Source of the DNA: Pseudomonas fluorescens | GTDB taxonomy: Bacteria > Pseudomonadota > Gammaproteobacteria > Pseudomonadales > Pseudomonadaceae | Assembly (NCBI RefSeq): GCF_902497895.1 | Contig: NZ_CABVHQ010000021.1 | Coordinates: forward strand, 1-64,000 | Length of the DNA stretch: 64,000 nt | Direction: 5' to 3' | Part shown: in pieces, positions 57,445 through 64,000 of the stretch | How positions within the stretch are numbered: position 1 is the first letter of the stretch | How the letters are laid out: the number at the start of each line of letters is the position of its first letter | Notes under the pieces: generated by a model | What the model was told of the DNA's origin: nothing | The model's database searches: none | The model's input: only the letters and a program-made list of their open reading frames with translations | Position numbers and translations under genes: made by a program

Positions 57445-58233
57445 CTAGTAGTAAGAGCGGTTTGGGGGCTCGGCCTTGTTCAGCACCGTGCCAATCAAAT
57501 TGGCTGTCCCCAGATGATGCAGGCTTTCCTCGATCTCTTTCTTGCTATTCATGCCGTTAGCGACCACAAGCAGAACGCAGTCGAATTTAGGCAAGACGGT
57601 AATCACATCATCCGAGCTCAACAACGGCGGCAAGTCGAAAATAACGATACGTGAGTTGTAGCGCTCGCGCAGATCAGTAATCAAATGGCTCACCGTGGGT
57701 GATGACAGCACCTCAGTGGAGAGAGGAATCGGTTCACGCGTCGGCAGGACCACAAAGCGCGGTAAGGTCGGGTTGACCAGAACCTCTTGCAACTCCGCTT
57801 CATCGGCCAGCAATTCATTGAGCGACTTTTCCATCGACAGACCCAGGCAGGCGCCCACTCTCGGACGACGCAAGTCGAAGTCCACCAGTAACGCTGTCTT
57901 GGTTGTGTGATGCGCGATACTCATTGCCAGGTTAATAGCCAACACCGTCTTGCCTGCCTCCGGAGTCGGAGAGGTGATGGCGAGCGTGCGCCAGCCATTT
58001 TCTTCCATGACTTTCAGAACTTGCGTACGCAGCAGATCGAAAGCCCCGCCCATTTTCGAATTCTTGTTGTAAGCCACAATGCGGTTGCGCTCGAGATGCT
58101 CTGGCCGCAAAGGTTCAACCTGGGTTTGAACATAACTGAGCGCATTCAGACTTGTAGACTGCGCCGTCGGTGTCATGGCTCTTGACGAGGTCTGTGGCTC
58201 GGATTTTTCGGTATCGGGCTTGATTATTTCCAT
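57445..58233 (-). CDS. CpsD/CapB-type tyrosine-kinase-like ATPase
   Basis: A 262-aa cytoplasmic P-loop protein. Walker A SPTPEAGKT (88-96), Walker A' ALLVDFDLRRPR and Walker B IVIFDLPPLL. BY-kinases control chain length with a membrane activator; here the activator is the adjacent Wzz/GNVR protein. The C-terminal tyrosine cluster is minimal (NRSYY), so autophosphorylation may be limited. It resembles the autokinase of exosortase-type EPS loci. 11 bases after the GNVR gene. Confidence 0.88.
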   Translation of the reverse strand: MEIIKPDTEKSEPQTSSRAMTPTAQSTSLNALSYVQTQVEPLRPEHLERNRIVAYNKNSKMGGAFDLLRTQVLKVMEENGWRTLAITSPTPEAGKTVLAINLAMSIAHHTTKTALLVDFDLRRPRVGACLGLSMEKSLNELLADEAELQEVLVNPTLPRFVVLPTREPIPLSTEVLSSPTVSHLITDLRERYNSRIVIFDLPPLLSSDDVITVLPKFDCVLLVVANGMNSKKEIEESLHHLGTANLIGTVLNKAEPPNRSYY

Positions 58234-58244
58234 GGCGATATTCC

Positions 58245-59810
58245 TTATGCAAACCGGCCCAGAGCTTTAAACATCAGAAGATCCAGAGGCATGTAGAGGA
58301 AGTGCATGAGCACCAAAAGGATCGCGATCATCGCGACACCACACACGATCAGCCGCGTTCGCCACTGCTTGCGGCGTGCCAGTTCAGCCTTGGTGTGAAT
58401 GTAAGGAATGGTAACCAATACACGTCTACCCAGCACACTGGCCAGGGCTTCAGCACCGCGCACACGCTGACTCATCATCTCGAGGAGCATCACCAGTGCG
58501 CCAGAGCCCAATGGGGCGAGAACAAAGCCCATGGCAACCACTTTTTTACGGTTTGGCCTCACCGGCTTTTCGGGCATCAGCGGCGACTCCAGAAGAACAA
58601 AACGCTCGGCTTTGTTTTCCTGTTCCAGGCTTTCTGAAATTTTCGCACTCATTTCCTTGGTGCGAATCTCCTCATATTTTTTACGCGCGTTTTCATGGTC
58701 ACGCATTAGCGTGACCAAGCCGCGCTCGACTTGCGGGGTCTCAATAATTTGCGTCTCGTAGGCTTCTATTTTGCTGAGTATTTCCTGCTTTTGATCGGTC
58801 AGCGACTTGATACGTGCTTGTGCGGCGGCGATCCGGGCCTGAGCCTTGGCAACGTCCAGACTGACCGGACTCGCTGCACCACGAGCGCCACCTTTGCCAG
58901 CCTCAAGTGCAGCAATTTTGCGTTTGACGGCACGCACGTCGGGGTGGGCTTGCGTATACAGCGACAGCAACCTGGTGTACTCCGCTTTGAGGCTACCCAG
59001 ATCCTGTGGTTTATCAGCTGCCGTACCGGGCGCTCCAGGCTTGGTCGCTAGCCCGGCATTCGCAGCGGAAAGCTCCAACTCATTGAAGCGCAACTCCTCA
59101 CGGGCTGCTTTGTAGTCACGGTCGACCTCTTTAAGCTCGGTTTCGGCGCGCGACAACATACTCATGCGCAGCTCCTGATGCTCGGGCAGCGCGTTGCTGT
59201 GTGCCTGCTTGAAGTCCGCCAACCGGTTCTCCAAGGCTTCCAGTTCCACCCTGAGCTTGTCCGCCTCCTGCGTCAGGAACTCTGTGGTTTCACTGGCGCG
59301 TTCGGTGCGCTGCTTGATGTTTTCATCCAGAAACAGCGTCACCAGCTCGTTGGCAACTTTGTTCGCAATCTCTGGCTGCCTGTGCTCAAAGGAAAGACGG
59401 AAAGCAATCGTCACCTCTCCGCGCCCCTTAACGGCAGCACTGACCAGGGAGACGGTAATCGCATTGCGCATTTCATCGATCTTCTCGGTAACGCTCAACT
59501 GCCTGCTTTGCGAAGCGAAAAGATTGTATTTGTCGATGATCCCTTCCAGATGCTCACGGGTCATCACGCGCTGGCGAATGACTTCGATGCGTTCATCGGC
59601 AAAGGTATTGTTGTTCGCCGCCACCAGGTCAGGCGAAATCTGCTGAGACTCGACCAGAATAGTGCCGGATGACTCATAGGTGGGCGGGAGAGAGAGCGCG
59701 ACCGCCACGCACACGCCAAGTATGACCGCGAAACTCAGAATCAACAGCAAGGCGCGGTGCTTGATGATAGCGATGTAGTCGTTGACCGACATTTCGTATT
59801 CAGAGGTCAT
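58245..59810 (-). CDS. Wzz/GNVR-domain polysaccharide chain-length protein
   Basis: A 521-aa inner-membrane polysaccharide co-polymerase. N-terminal helix (LLLILSFAVILGVCVAVAL), a long periplasmic coiled coil (about 150-400), the Pro-rich PLMPEKPVRPNRKK motif before the second helix, and an extra C-terminal helix near 485-505. This extended form resembles chain-length proteins of exosortase-associated EPS loci. The ATG at 59810 is used; a GTG three codons earlier is possible and neither has a clear ribosome site. Confidence 0.9.
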   Translation of the reverse strand: MTSEYEMSVNDYIAIIKHRALLLILSFAVILGVCVAVALSLPPTYESSGTILVESQQISPDLVAANNNTFADERIEVIRQRVMTREHLEGIIDKYNLFASQSRQLSVTEKIDEMRNAITVSLVSAAVKGRGEVTIAFRLSFEHRQPEIANKVANELVTLFLDENIKQRTERASETTEFLTQEADKLRVELEALENRLADFKQAHSNALPEHQELRMSMLSRAETELKEVDRDYKAAREELRFNELELSAANAGLATKPGAPGTAADKPQDLGSLKAEYTRLLSLYTQAHPDVRAVKRKIAALEAGKGGARGAASPVSLDVAKAQARIAAAQARIKSLTDQKQEILSKIEAYETQIIETPQVERGLVTLMRDHENARKKYEEIRTKEMSAKISESLEQENKAERFVLLESPLMPEKPVRPNRKKVVAMGFVLAPLGSGALVMLLEMMSQRVRGAEALASVLGRRVLVTIPYIHTKAELARRKQWRTRLIVCGVAMIAILLVLMHFLYMPLDLLMFKALGRFA

Positions 59811-59830
59811 AATTATCACAATGCTGAGTT

Positions 59831-60967
59831 TCAGAGACCGGGATAACTATAAATCAGGGTCAACCCGACGACATTTGCACTGGCATCCGGCAAGCCATCT
59901 TGCTGGCGTTCTTTGTACGTGTAGGATAGGCGCGCATTCCAAAAAGGCGAGAGCTCTTGACTAAACCAGGCACCTAAATTACGCAGGGTATTAGGCGTCT
60001 GCCCTTTAGAGTCTTGCCATGCGGCATCAAAACCGGTGCGTCGGGTCTCATCGATGGAATAACTCCATGTACCCCTCAGGCTATCAACCTCGACGAACCC
60101 GCCGTCCCCGCTGGCAACTGTACTGCGACCGGCGTCGATGCTTGCATCAAAACGCTCACCGGTATATTGCAACGCAAAACCGCCCTGGCCAGTGGGGTCG
60201 CTATCCGTACCGGAGACTTGATTGAGACCCGCGTAGACCGTCCCCTTAAGTTTCTCGGAGAGCTGGACATTCAAGCCAACCGTGGGAGTGTAGCTGTTCG
60301 AGGAAGCCACCGCAGATCCCTCCGGTTCATAGCGCCTCACGCCAAAACGGGTGAACAGCTCGACCCGCTCACTCCATGCATAGTTCCAGCTAAAGCGGGT
60401 CGCCAGCTCGTCATAGTTGATCAGTGAATCAATATCGTAAGTGACATGAGTGTAGTCAGTCTCGTTAACCAGGGTACTTCGCTCGCTGAGAGCAGAACGC
60501 CAGTTGGCGCCCAGCGAATAAAGCTTTTGCGTGCCATCGGGAGCAACCACGCCGGTTTCCTGAACCGCAGTGGAGAGCGTAGAGCTCTCTTCGTATCTCG
60601 CCGTGAGTCCAAAACCACCCGTTTCGGTCTCGCGCTGCCACCCTAACTTTAATCTGGGATCTTCACGGTCCGAAACGATGGACGTATCAGACGAACGCAC
60701 GACATTCAACCCGAGACCGAACTGGAACTCATCCTGCCCGGAAGTACCCACGAGGCTGTAATCGGGGGCGATGATGGTACGGGTCACCCCCTTCTCACCA
60801 CTGGTAAGAAGCAGTGGATTGCTGTCGTACTCGACAGTCGTAGGCAGCGCTATTGCCGATTGCCAAGTGGCAGCATAGGCCATGCCGGAATACGGCAGGC
60901 TCAGTATTGCAGTCGCAATACCGGTTGTTCGCAACAGAAGCAAGATAATCCCTAATGCATTGCGCAA
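59831..60967 (-). CDS. Outer-membrane beta-barrel protein of the EPS locus
   Basis: A 378-aa exported protein. N-terminal signal (about 1-32, ending AYA) and a mature part with alternating amphipathic strands (YSLGANWRSAL, LATRFSWNYAWSERVELFTRF, WNARLSYTYKERQ) ending YSYPGL. It resembles the outer-membrane proteins next to export genes in PEP-CTERM-type EPS loci and could be the exit channel. The only well-placed start is a TTG (60967), two bases after the export-gene stop; there is no in-frame ATG before the signal peptide. Confidence 0.75.
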   Translation of the reverse strand: MRNALGIILLLLRTTGIATAILSLPYSGMAYAATWQSAIALPTTVEYDSNPLLLTSGEKGVTRTIIAPDYSLVGTSGQDEFQFGLGLNVVRSSDTSIVSDREDPRLKLGWQRETETGGFGLTARYEESSTLSTAVQETGVVAPDGTQKLYSLGANWRSALSERSTLVNETDYTHVTYDIDSLINYDELATRFSWNYAWSERVELFTRFGVRRYEPEGSAVASSNSYTPTVGLNVQLSEKLKGTVYAGLNQVSGTDSDPTGQGGFALQYTGERFDASIDAGRSTVASGDGGFVEVDSLRGTWSYSIDETRRTGFDAAWQDSKGQTPNTLRNLGAWFSQELSPFWNARLSYTYKERQQDGLPDASANVVGLTLIYSYPGL

Positions 60968-60969
60968 TG

Positions 60970-61536
60970 TTATGGCACGATCAGCGTATCGCCGGCCTGC
61001 AGTTGAAAATTGGTGGACATGTCATCCCCGGACATCAAATCGTCGTAATGGACGGGCAAGATCTCTTGTTTAGCTCCATTGCGGCGCACGACCTTGATCT
61101 CATCCACTTTGGCGAATTTGTCGAACCCGCCCGAACCGCTCAATACTTGCAGCACTGCCGTTGGGCCTGACATCTGCACGGGGCCGGGCTTCAGCACTTT
61201 GCCCTGCACATAGACAAGATTGCCTGCAGTGCTCGTGATGACAACACTGACGTCCGGATTGGGATCGGATATGTATTTTTTAAGGCTGGCAGCGATTTTC
61301 TTCGCGACTGCAGTGGCATCGAGCCCCGCAACATCGATTTGCCCTGCCAGCGGGAAGGTAATGTTGCCGTCGGGAAGCACCTGCGCTTCCACATCTTTCA
61401 GTTTCTCATCGCCCCAAACGGAAACAGTAATGGAATCACCCGGATTTAGCCGGTAAGCCGCGGGTTTTTCGTCGGCACTGGTAACGCTGGGCAAGACCAC
61501 CAGCGCGCAGAGCACAGGTAATAACAAACGCAACAT
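60970..61536 (-). CDS. Polysaccharide export protein (Poly_export plus SLBB), Wza-like
   Basis: A 188-aa periplasmic protein with a signal peptide (1-20). The Poly_export domain starts YRLNPGDSITVSVWGDEKL and includes LPDGNITFPLAGQIDVAG; the SLBB domain follows (VYVQGKVLKPGPVQM), ending LQAGDTLIVP. It is half the size of E. coli Wza and lacks the C-terminal outer-membrane helix, like the short export proteins of exosortase-type loci. GGAGG lies seven bases before the ATG. First gene of the four-gene export operon. Confidence 0.92.
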   Translation of the reverse strand: MLRLLLPVLCALVVLPSVTSADEKPAAYRLNPGDSITVSVWGDEKLKDVEAQVLPDGNITFPLAGQIDVAGLDATAVAKKIAASLKKYISDPNPDVSVVITSTAGNLVYVQGKVLKPGPVQMSGPTAVLQVLSGSGGFDKFAKVDEIKVVRRNGAKQEILPVHYDDLMSGDDMSTNFQLQAGDTLIVP

Positions 61537-61800
61537 AGGGATCCCTCCGACTAAGTAGCAGGCAAGGAGTTTCACATAAAAACGGGGCGAAAGCACTCCC
61601 TCTCCTTTGACGCCAAAGAAACGATCAAACAGCAATCGCCTCGCGCTTCCTGGCGGCCAATTTCCGCCGATGCAACGCACCCGCAACCAGAAGGACAGCC
61701 CCGGGCAGCGGAACAGTGGCATCCAGGGAAACCTTGAAAAAGGCTTACCGTTTCTAGTGAAATACCGGTGAAACTCAACAATGGGCACAACTCAATTCAA
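61537..61800 (-). promoter_or_regulatory. Upstream region of the export operon
   Basis: About 260 bases before the Wza-like start with no intact gene. It contains the sorting-tail remnant listed at 61625-61744 and must hold the export-operon promoter; I cannot place convincing -35/-10 boxes. Confidence 0.4.
61625..61744 (-). pseudogene. C-terminal remnant of a second VPLP-type sorting-signal protein
   Basis: A 39-codon frame after a TAA, without start, ending at TGA. It encodes KVSLDATVPLPG followed by AVLLVAGAL, then HRRK and a basic tail. The VPLP motif, short hydrophobic run and arginines are the parts of a PEP-CTERM/VPLPA tail, but the hydrophobic segment is only about nine residues, shorter than a functional one. 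I read it as the decayed end of a gene whose body is deleted. Confidence 0.45.
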
Positions 61801-61801
61801 C

Positions 61802-61912
61802 TGTGTGGGCTTGCCCGCGAAGACGTCGTCTCAGCCAACAAATGTGCTGAACCTACAACCGCTTGCGCGGACAAGTCGGATCGCCGCAGCGCCGCTCCCA
61901 CAGGTATCGTGT
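61802..61912. repeat. REPIN-like imperfect inverted repeat
   Basis: CTGTGTGGGCTTGCCCGCGA at the left and GCGCCGCTCCCACAG at the right form imperfect inverted arms of the GTGGG(A/C)... REP type. It lies at the right edge of the EPS island beside the end of the MFS gene. Confidence 0.6.
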
Positions 61913-61935
61913 TTCACTGCAGATCTGCGGCAGCC

Positions 61936-63153
61936 TCACGCCTTCCTGGTTCTTGGCAGAAAGATCGCCAAGACCCCCAACAGCGGCAAGAACGAACACA
62001 GGAAGTACACGTATTCGATGCCATGAACATCCGCCAGATGCCCAAGCAGCGCCGCGCCAATCCCGCCAAAACCGAACATCAAGCCAAAGAATACTCCGGC
62101 GATCATCCCGACGTTACCCGGTACTAGTTCCTGAGCGTAGACCACAATGGCCGAAAATGCCGAAGCCAGGATGAAGCCGATCAGCACGCTCAGCACACTG
62201 GTCCAGAACAGGTCCACGTGCGGCAGCAACAAGGTGAACGGCGCCACGCCGAGGATCGAGAACCAGATCACCGCCTTGCGACCGATCCTGTCGCCAATCG
62301 GCCCGCCGAAGAAGGTCCCCGCCGCTACCGCGCCGAGAAACAGGAACAGATGCAGCTGCGAGCTGGCGACCGACAGGTCGAACTTCTCGATCAGGTAGAA
62401 CGTGAAATAGCTGGTAAGGCTGGACATATAGAAGTACTTGGAGAACACCAGCAGCCCGAGTACCACCAAGGCACTCAACACCCGCCCCTTGGACAATCCA
62501 TGGGTCGCCGCCTGGCCTTGCTTGAGTTTGAAAAGACTCAGGTGGTTGGCGTACCAGTGGCTGATGCGATAAAGCACGAACAACGCAAAGACGGCGAACA
62601 GCCCGAACCAGGCCACGTTGCCTTGACCGAACGGAATGATGATCGCTGCCGCCAGTAGCGGTCCGAACGCCGATCCAGCGTTACCGCCGACCTGGAAGGT
62701 CGATTGCGCCAGACCATAGCGCCCGCCGGACGCCAGTCGGGCGACCCGCGAAGCTTCCGGGTGAAAGGTCGAGGAGCCGATGCCAATCAACCCCGCCGCC
62801 AACAGAATCAATGCAAAGCTGCCCACCTGGGACATCATCAGGATCCCGATCAGTGTGCAGACCATGCCGGCCGGCAACAGAAACGGCTTGGGATGCCGAT
62901 CGGTGTAATACCCGACCCATGGCTGCAACAGCGAAGCGGTGAGCTGAAAGGTCAGCGTGATCAGGCCGACCTGAGTGAAGCTCAGCCCATAGTTGGCCTT
63001 GAGCATCGGATAGATCGACGGCAGCACCGACTGAATCAAATCATTGATCAAATGTGCGAGGGCCACGGCACCGATGATGCGCATGACCAGCGGGTTGGTT
63101 TGTGCGGCGGTAGAAGCCGGGGCCGCGGTGGTCTGAAGGTTACTGATAGCCAT
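61936..63153 (-). CDS. fsr: MFS transporter, fosmidomycin-resistance (Fsr) type
   Basis: A 405-aa inner-membrane carrier with 12 helices. HLINDLIQSVLPSIYPMLK and GYYTDRHPKPFLLPAG in the first half and the GIGSSTFHPEASRVARLASG block are characteristic of the Fsr subfamily of drug efflux pumps. The start at 63153 is used (MAISNLQTT); the frame runs upstream into an unlikely Cys-rich stretch. It looks like core genome, not part of the EPS island. Confidence 0.9.
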   Translation of the reverse strand: MAISNLQTTAAPASTAAQTNPLVMRIIGAVALAHLINDLIQSVLPSIYPMLKANYGLSFTQVGLITLTFQLTASLLQPWVGYYTDRHPKPFLLPAGMVCTLIGILMMSQVGSFALILLAAGLIGIGSSTFHPEASRVARLASGGRYGLAQSTFQVGGNAGSAFGPLLAAAIIIPFGQGNVAWFGLFAVFALFVLYRISHWYANHLSLFKLKQGQAATHGLSKGRVLSALVVLGLLVFSKYFYMSSLTSYFTFYLIEKFDLSVASSQLHLFLFLGAVAAGTFFGGPIGDRIGRKAVIWFSILGVAPFTLLLPHVDLFWTSVLSVLIGFILASAFSAIVVYAQELVPGNVGMIAGVFFGLMFGFGGIGAALLGHLADVHGIEYVYFLCSFLPLLGVLAIFLPRTRKA

Positions 63154-63232
63154 AAGAGTTTCCGTACAACAGATGGATGCGCACATGCAGGTGCGACAAT
63201 GTGCCATTTTTCAGTGCGGCAAAGCCATCCCC

Positions 63233-63619
63233 TTAGCCTGCTAACGACTTCAGTTTTGCTCCGCCGGGGAGATATCCGAACGCCATGGTCTGGATCTTGC
63301 CGTCTTTATCCGCTTCAGCGCGGGGGCCGTTGAAGAACAGGCCTGCACCGTCGATGAAGTCAGCGGTAATATTCAACAGGTCGATCAAGCGGCCGTGCGC
63401 CTGCTCGAAGGCGCGCGAGCGCAGCCGCCACCTTGGAGCCAGGGCAGCAAGGCGCTGAATGAGAATACCGGGAGGTTTCGCCTGAGTTGAGAAGCTGCCG
63501 GGCCGCAGCAAGAACACGCCCGCAGCGCTGCCAGTACCGTCTACCACCCACGCTGACCGAGGGTTTTCTATAAACAGTTGATAGTGTAGATAAATTTTCA
63601 ATAAAAACGCTTGACGCAT
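63233..63619 (-). CDS. Unrecognised ORF, possibly degraded
   Basis: A 128-codon frame with no good ribosome site. The C-terminal part (LLNITADFIDGAGLFFNGPR, then MAFGYLPGGAKLKSLAG) has protein-like composition; the middle (PRWRLRSRAFEQ) looks out of frame. It may be the end of a broken gene. The frame covers most of the 497-bp gap between the MFS gene and tRNA-Met, and its 5' end overlaps the tRNA promoter region. Confidence 0.3.
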   Translation of the reverse strand: MRQAFLLKIYLHYQLFIENPRSAWVVDGTGSAAGVFLLRPGSFSTQAKPPGILIQRLAALAPRWRLRSRAFEQAHGRLIDLLNITADFIDGAGLFFNGPRAEADKDGKIQTMAFGYLPGGAKLKSLAG

Positions 63620-63639
63620 TTCCGTTATCGGCGAATAAT
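63611..63639 (+). promoter_or_regulatory. Promoter of tRNA-Met
   Basis: TTGACG (63611-63616), 17-base spacer, AATAAT (63634-63639), twelve bases before the first base of the tRNA: well-placed sigma-70 boxes. Confidence 0.75.
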
Positions 63640-63650
63640 GCGCGCCACTT

Positions 63651-63727
63651 GGCTACATAGCTCAGTTGGTTAGAGCATAGCATTCATAATGCTGGGGTCC
63701 GGGGTTCAAGTCCCTGTGTAGCCACCA
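63651..63727 (+). tRNA. tRNA-Met (anticodon CAT, elongator type)
   Basis: A 77-base cloverleaf. Acceptor GGCTACA pairs with TGTAGCC, anticodon loop TTCATAA gives CAT, T-arm GGTTCAAGTCC, encoded CCA. The body resembles elongator tRNA-Met (GGCTAC...GTAGCCACCA), not initiator. In P. aeruginosa a tRNA-Met gene follows ychF directly, so the EPS island here appears inserted between the two. Confidence 0.95.
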
Positions 63728-63770
63728 AGTACCGATTCATAGATGTCTGCAGCAGTCTATAAATCACCTC

Positions 63771-63799
63771 AAGAAGCCCGCCTAGTGCGGGCTTTCTTG
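63771..63799 (+). terminator. Terminator downstream of tRNA-Met
   Basis: AAGAAGCCCGC pairs with GCGGGCTTTCTT across a five-base loop, an intrinsic terminator with a short T-containing tail. It lies 44 bases after the tRNA. The 63800-63944 stretch after it shows nothing further. Confidence 0.8.
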
Positions 63800-63944
63800 T
63801 GTCTGGAGCCTTCGCTTTGTCGCTCCATGTCCCCGGACAGCCCTCGCCACTCAATCCATCCGCCGCCCTATCGTAATGAGCGCGGCACTGACGCCTTTTT
63901 CAGCAGAATCGGGAAGTCTTTTTCAGACTTTCCCCAGGCAGCCG

Positions 63945-64000
63945 TCATGATGGGAACAGGTCCAGTGTGCGCTCAACCTCTTGAATGTCGATTTTGAAGC
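63945..64000 (-). CDS. Partial C-terminus, possibly a GT61-type glycosyltransferase
   Basis: Only the last 17 codons before a TGA are in the window: FKIDIQEVERTLDLFPS. This matches 12 of 17 residues of the end of the GT61 stub at 37759 (FSIDPDEVARTLDLFPL). The gene would enter from beyond the right edge on the minus strand. Short, so tentative. Confidence 0.4.
   Translation of the reverse strand, partial: FKIDIQEVERTLDLFPS

Noticed and set aside
63651-63727. tRNA-Met 3' end as an integrase attachment site for the EPS island
   Set aside because: No duplicate of the tRNA 3' end was found near ychF and no integrase gene is visible in the island.
63743-63997. 84-codon plus-strand frame after tRNA-Met
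   Set aside because: Spans the tRNA-side terminator and the antisense of the GT61-like tail; no protein-like features.

Overview
The window is a Pseudomonas chromosome segment, most likely P. fluorescens group. Gene content and order from mqo to ychF follow the P. aeruginosa PA4640-PA4673 block (mqo, PA4642 family, hpt, upp, uraA, hemH, MerR regulator, phr, pagL, murI, moeB, prmC, prfA, hemA, TPR lipoprotein, lolB, ispE, tRNA-Gln, prs, rplY, pth, ychF). REP/REPIN-type repeats between genes are also typical of this group.

Layout: (1) 1-3001: small Pseudomonas-specific genes, including a DUF6124 gene behind a long structured leader, a YajG lipoprotein and a 160-bp MITE-like element. (2) 3002-9642: mqo after a long leader, PA4642-type genes, and purine/pyrimidine salvage (hpt; upp-uraA). 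(3) 9643-18147: hemH, a TIGR01777 epimerase, then an apparently light-regulated cluster: a renalase-like flavoenzyme, a DUF523-DUF1722 protein, a class II LitR/PplR-like MerR regulator, photolyase and an SDR without its catalytic Tyr/Lys. Three sites resembling the PplR direct-repeat operator lie ahead of the two transcription units. (4) 18266-30209: cell wall, translation, haem, lipoprotein and isoprenoid housekeeping genes, ending in a ychF that carries a one-base frameshift.

(5) 30291-61745 is an accessory exopolysaccharide (EPS) island, lower in GC at its left end, between ychF and an MFS gene/tRNA-Met. It has a complete Wzx/Wzy-type pathway: priming transferase (WcaJ/EpsB type), five or six glycosyltransferases, flippase, polymerase/ligase, galE, export protein, chain-length protein, tyrosine-kinase-like ATPase, outer-membrane beta-barrel, a secreted GH-A-clan hydrolase, a GMC oxidoreductase with a 60-aa Tat-signal partner, and acyl/acetyltransferases. 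Several parts resemble exosortase/PEP-CTERM-type EPS loci. One intact protein with a VPLPA-type C-terminal sorting signal is present, but no exosortase; I see only degraded pieces (EpsI-like and TPR-like remnants, and a second VPLP tail). The left end also holds IS3-family remnants and a GT61 stub.

The most unusual gene is at 31580-34411. It fuses a Lys2-like adenylation domain, a carrier (PCP) domain and a polytopic acyltransferase-3-type membrane domain. It looks like a one-protein version of the Dlt logic (activate, tether, transfer across the membrane) and may aminoacylate the polysaccharide. (6) 61936-64000: a fosmidomycin-resistance-type MFS gene, an unrecognised ORF, tRNA-Met and, at the edge, the last codons of what may be another GT61 gene.
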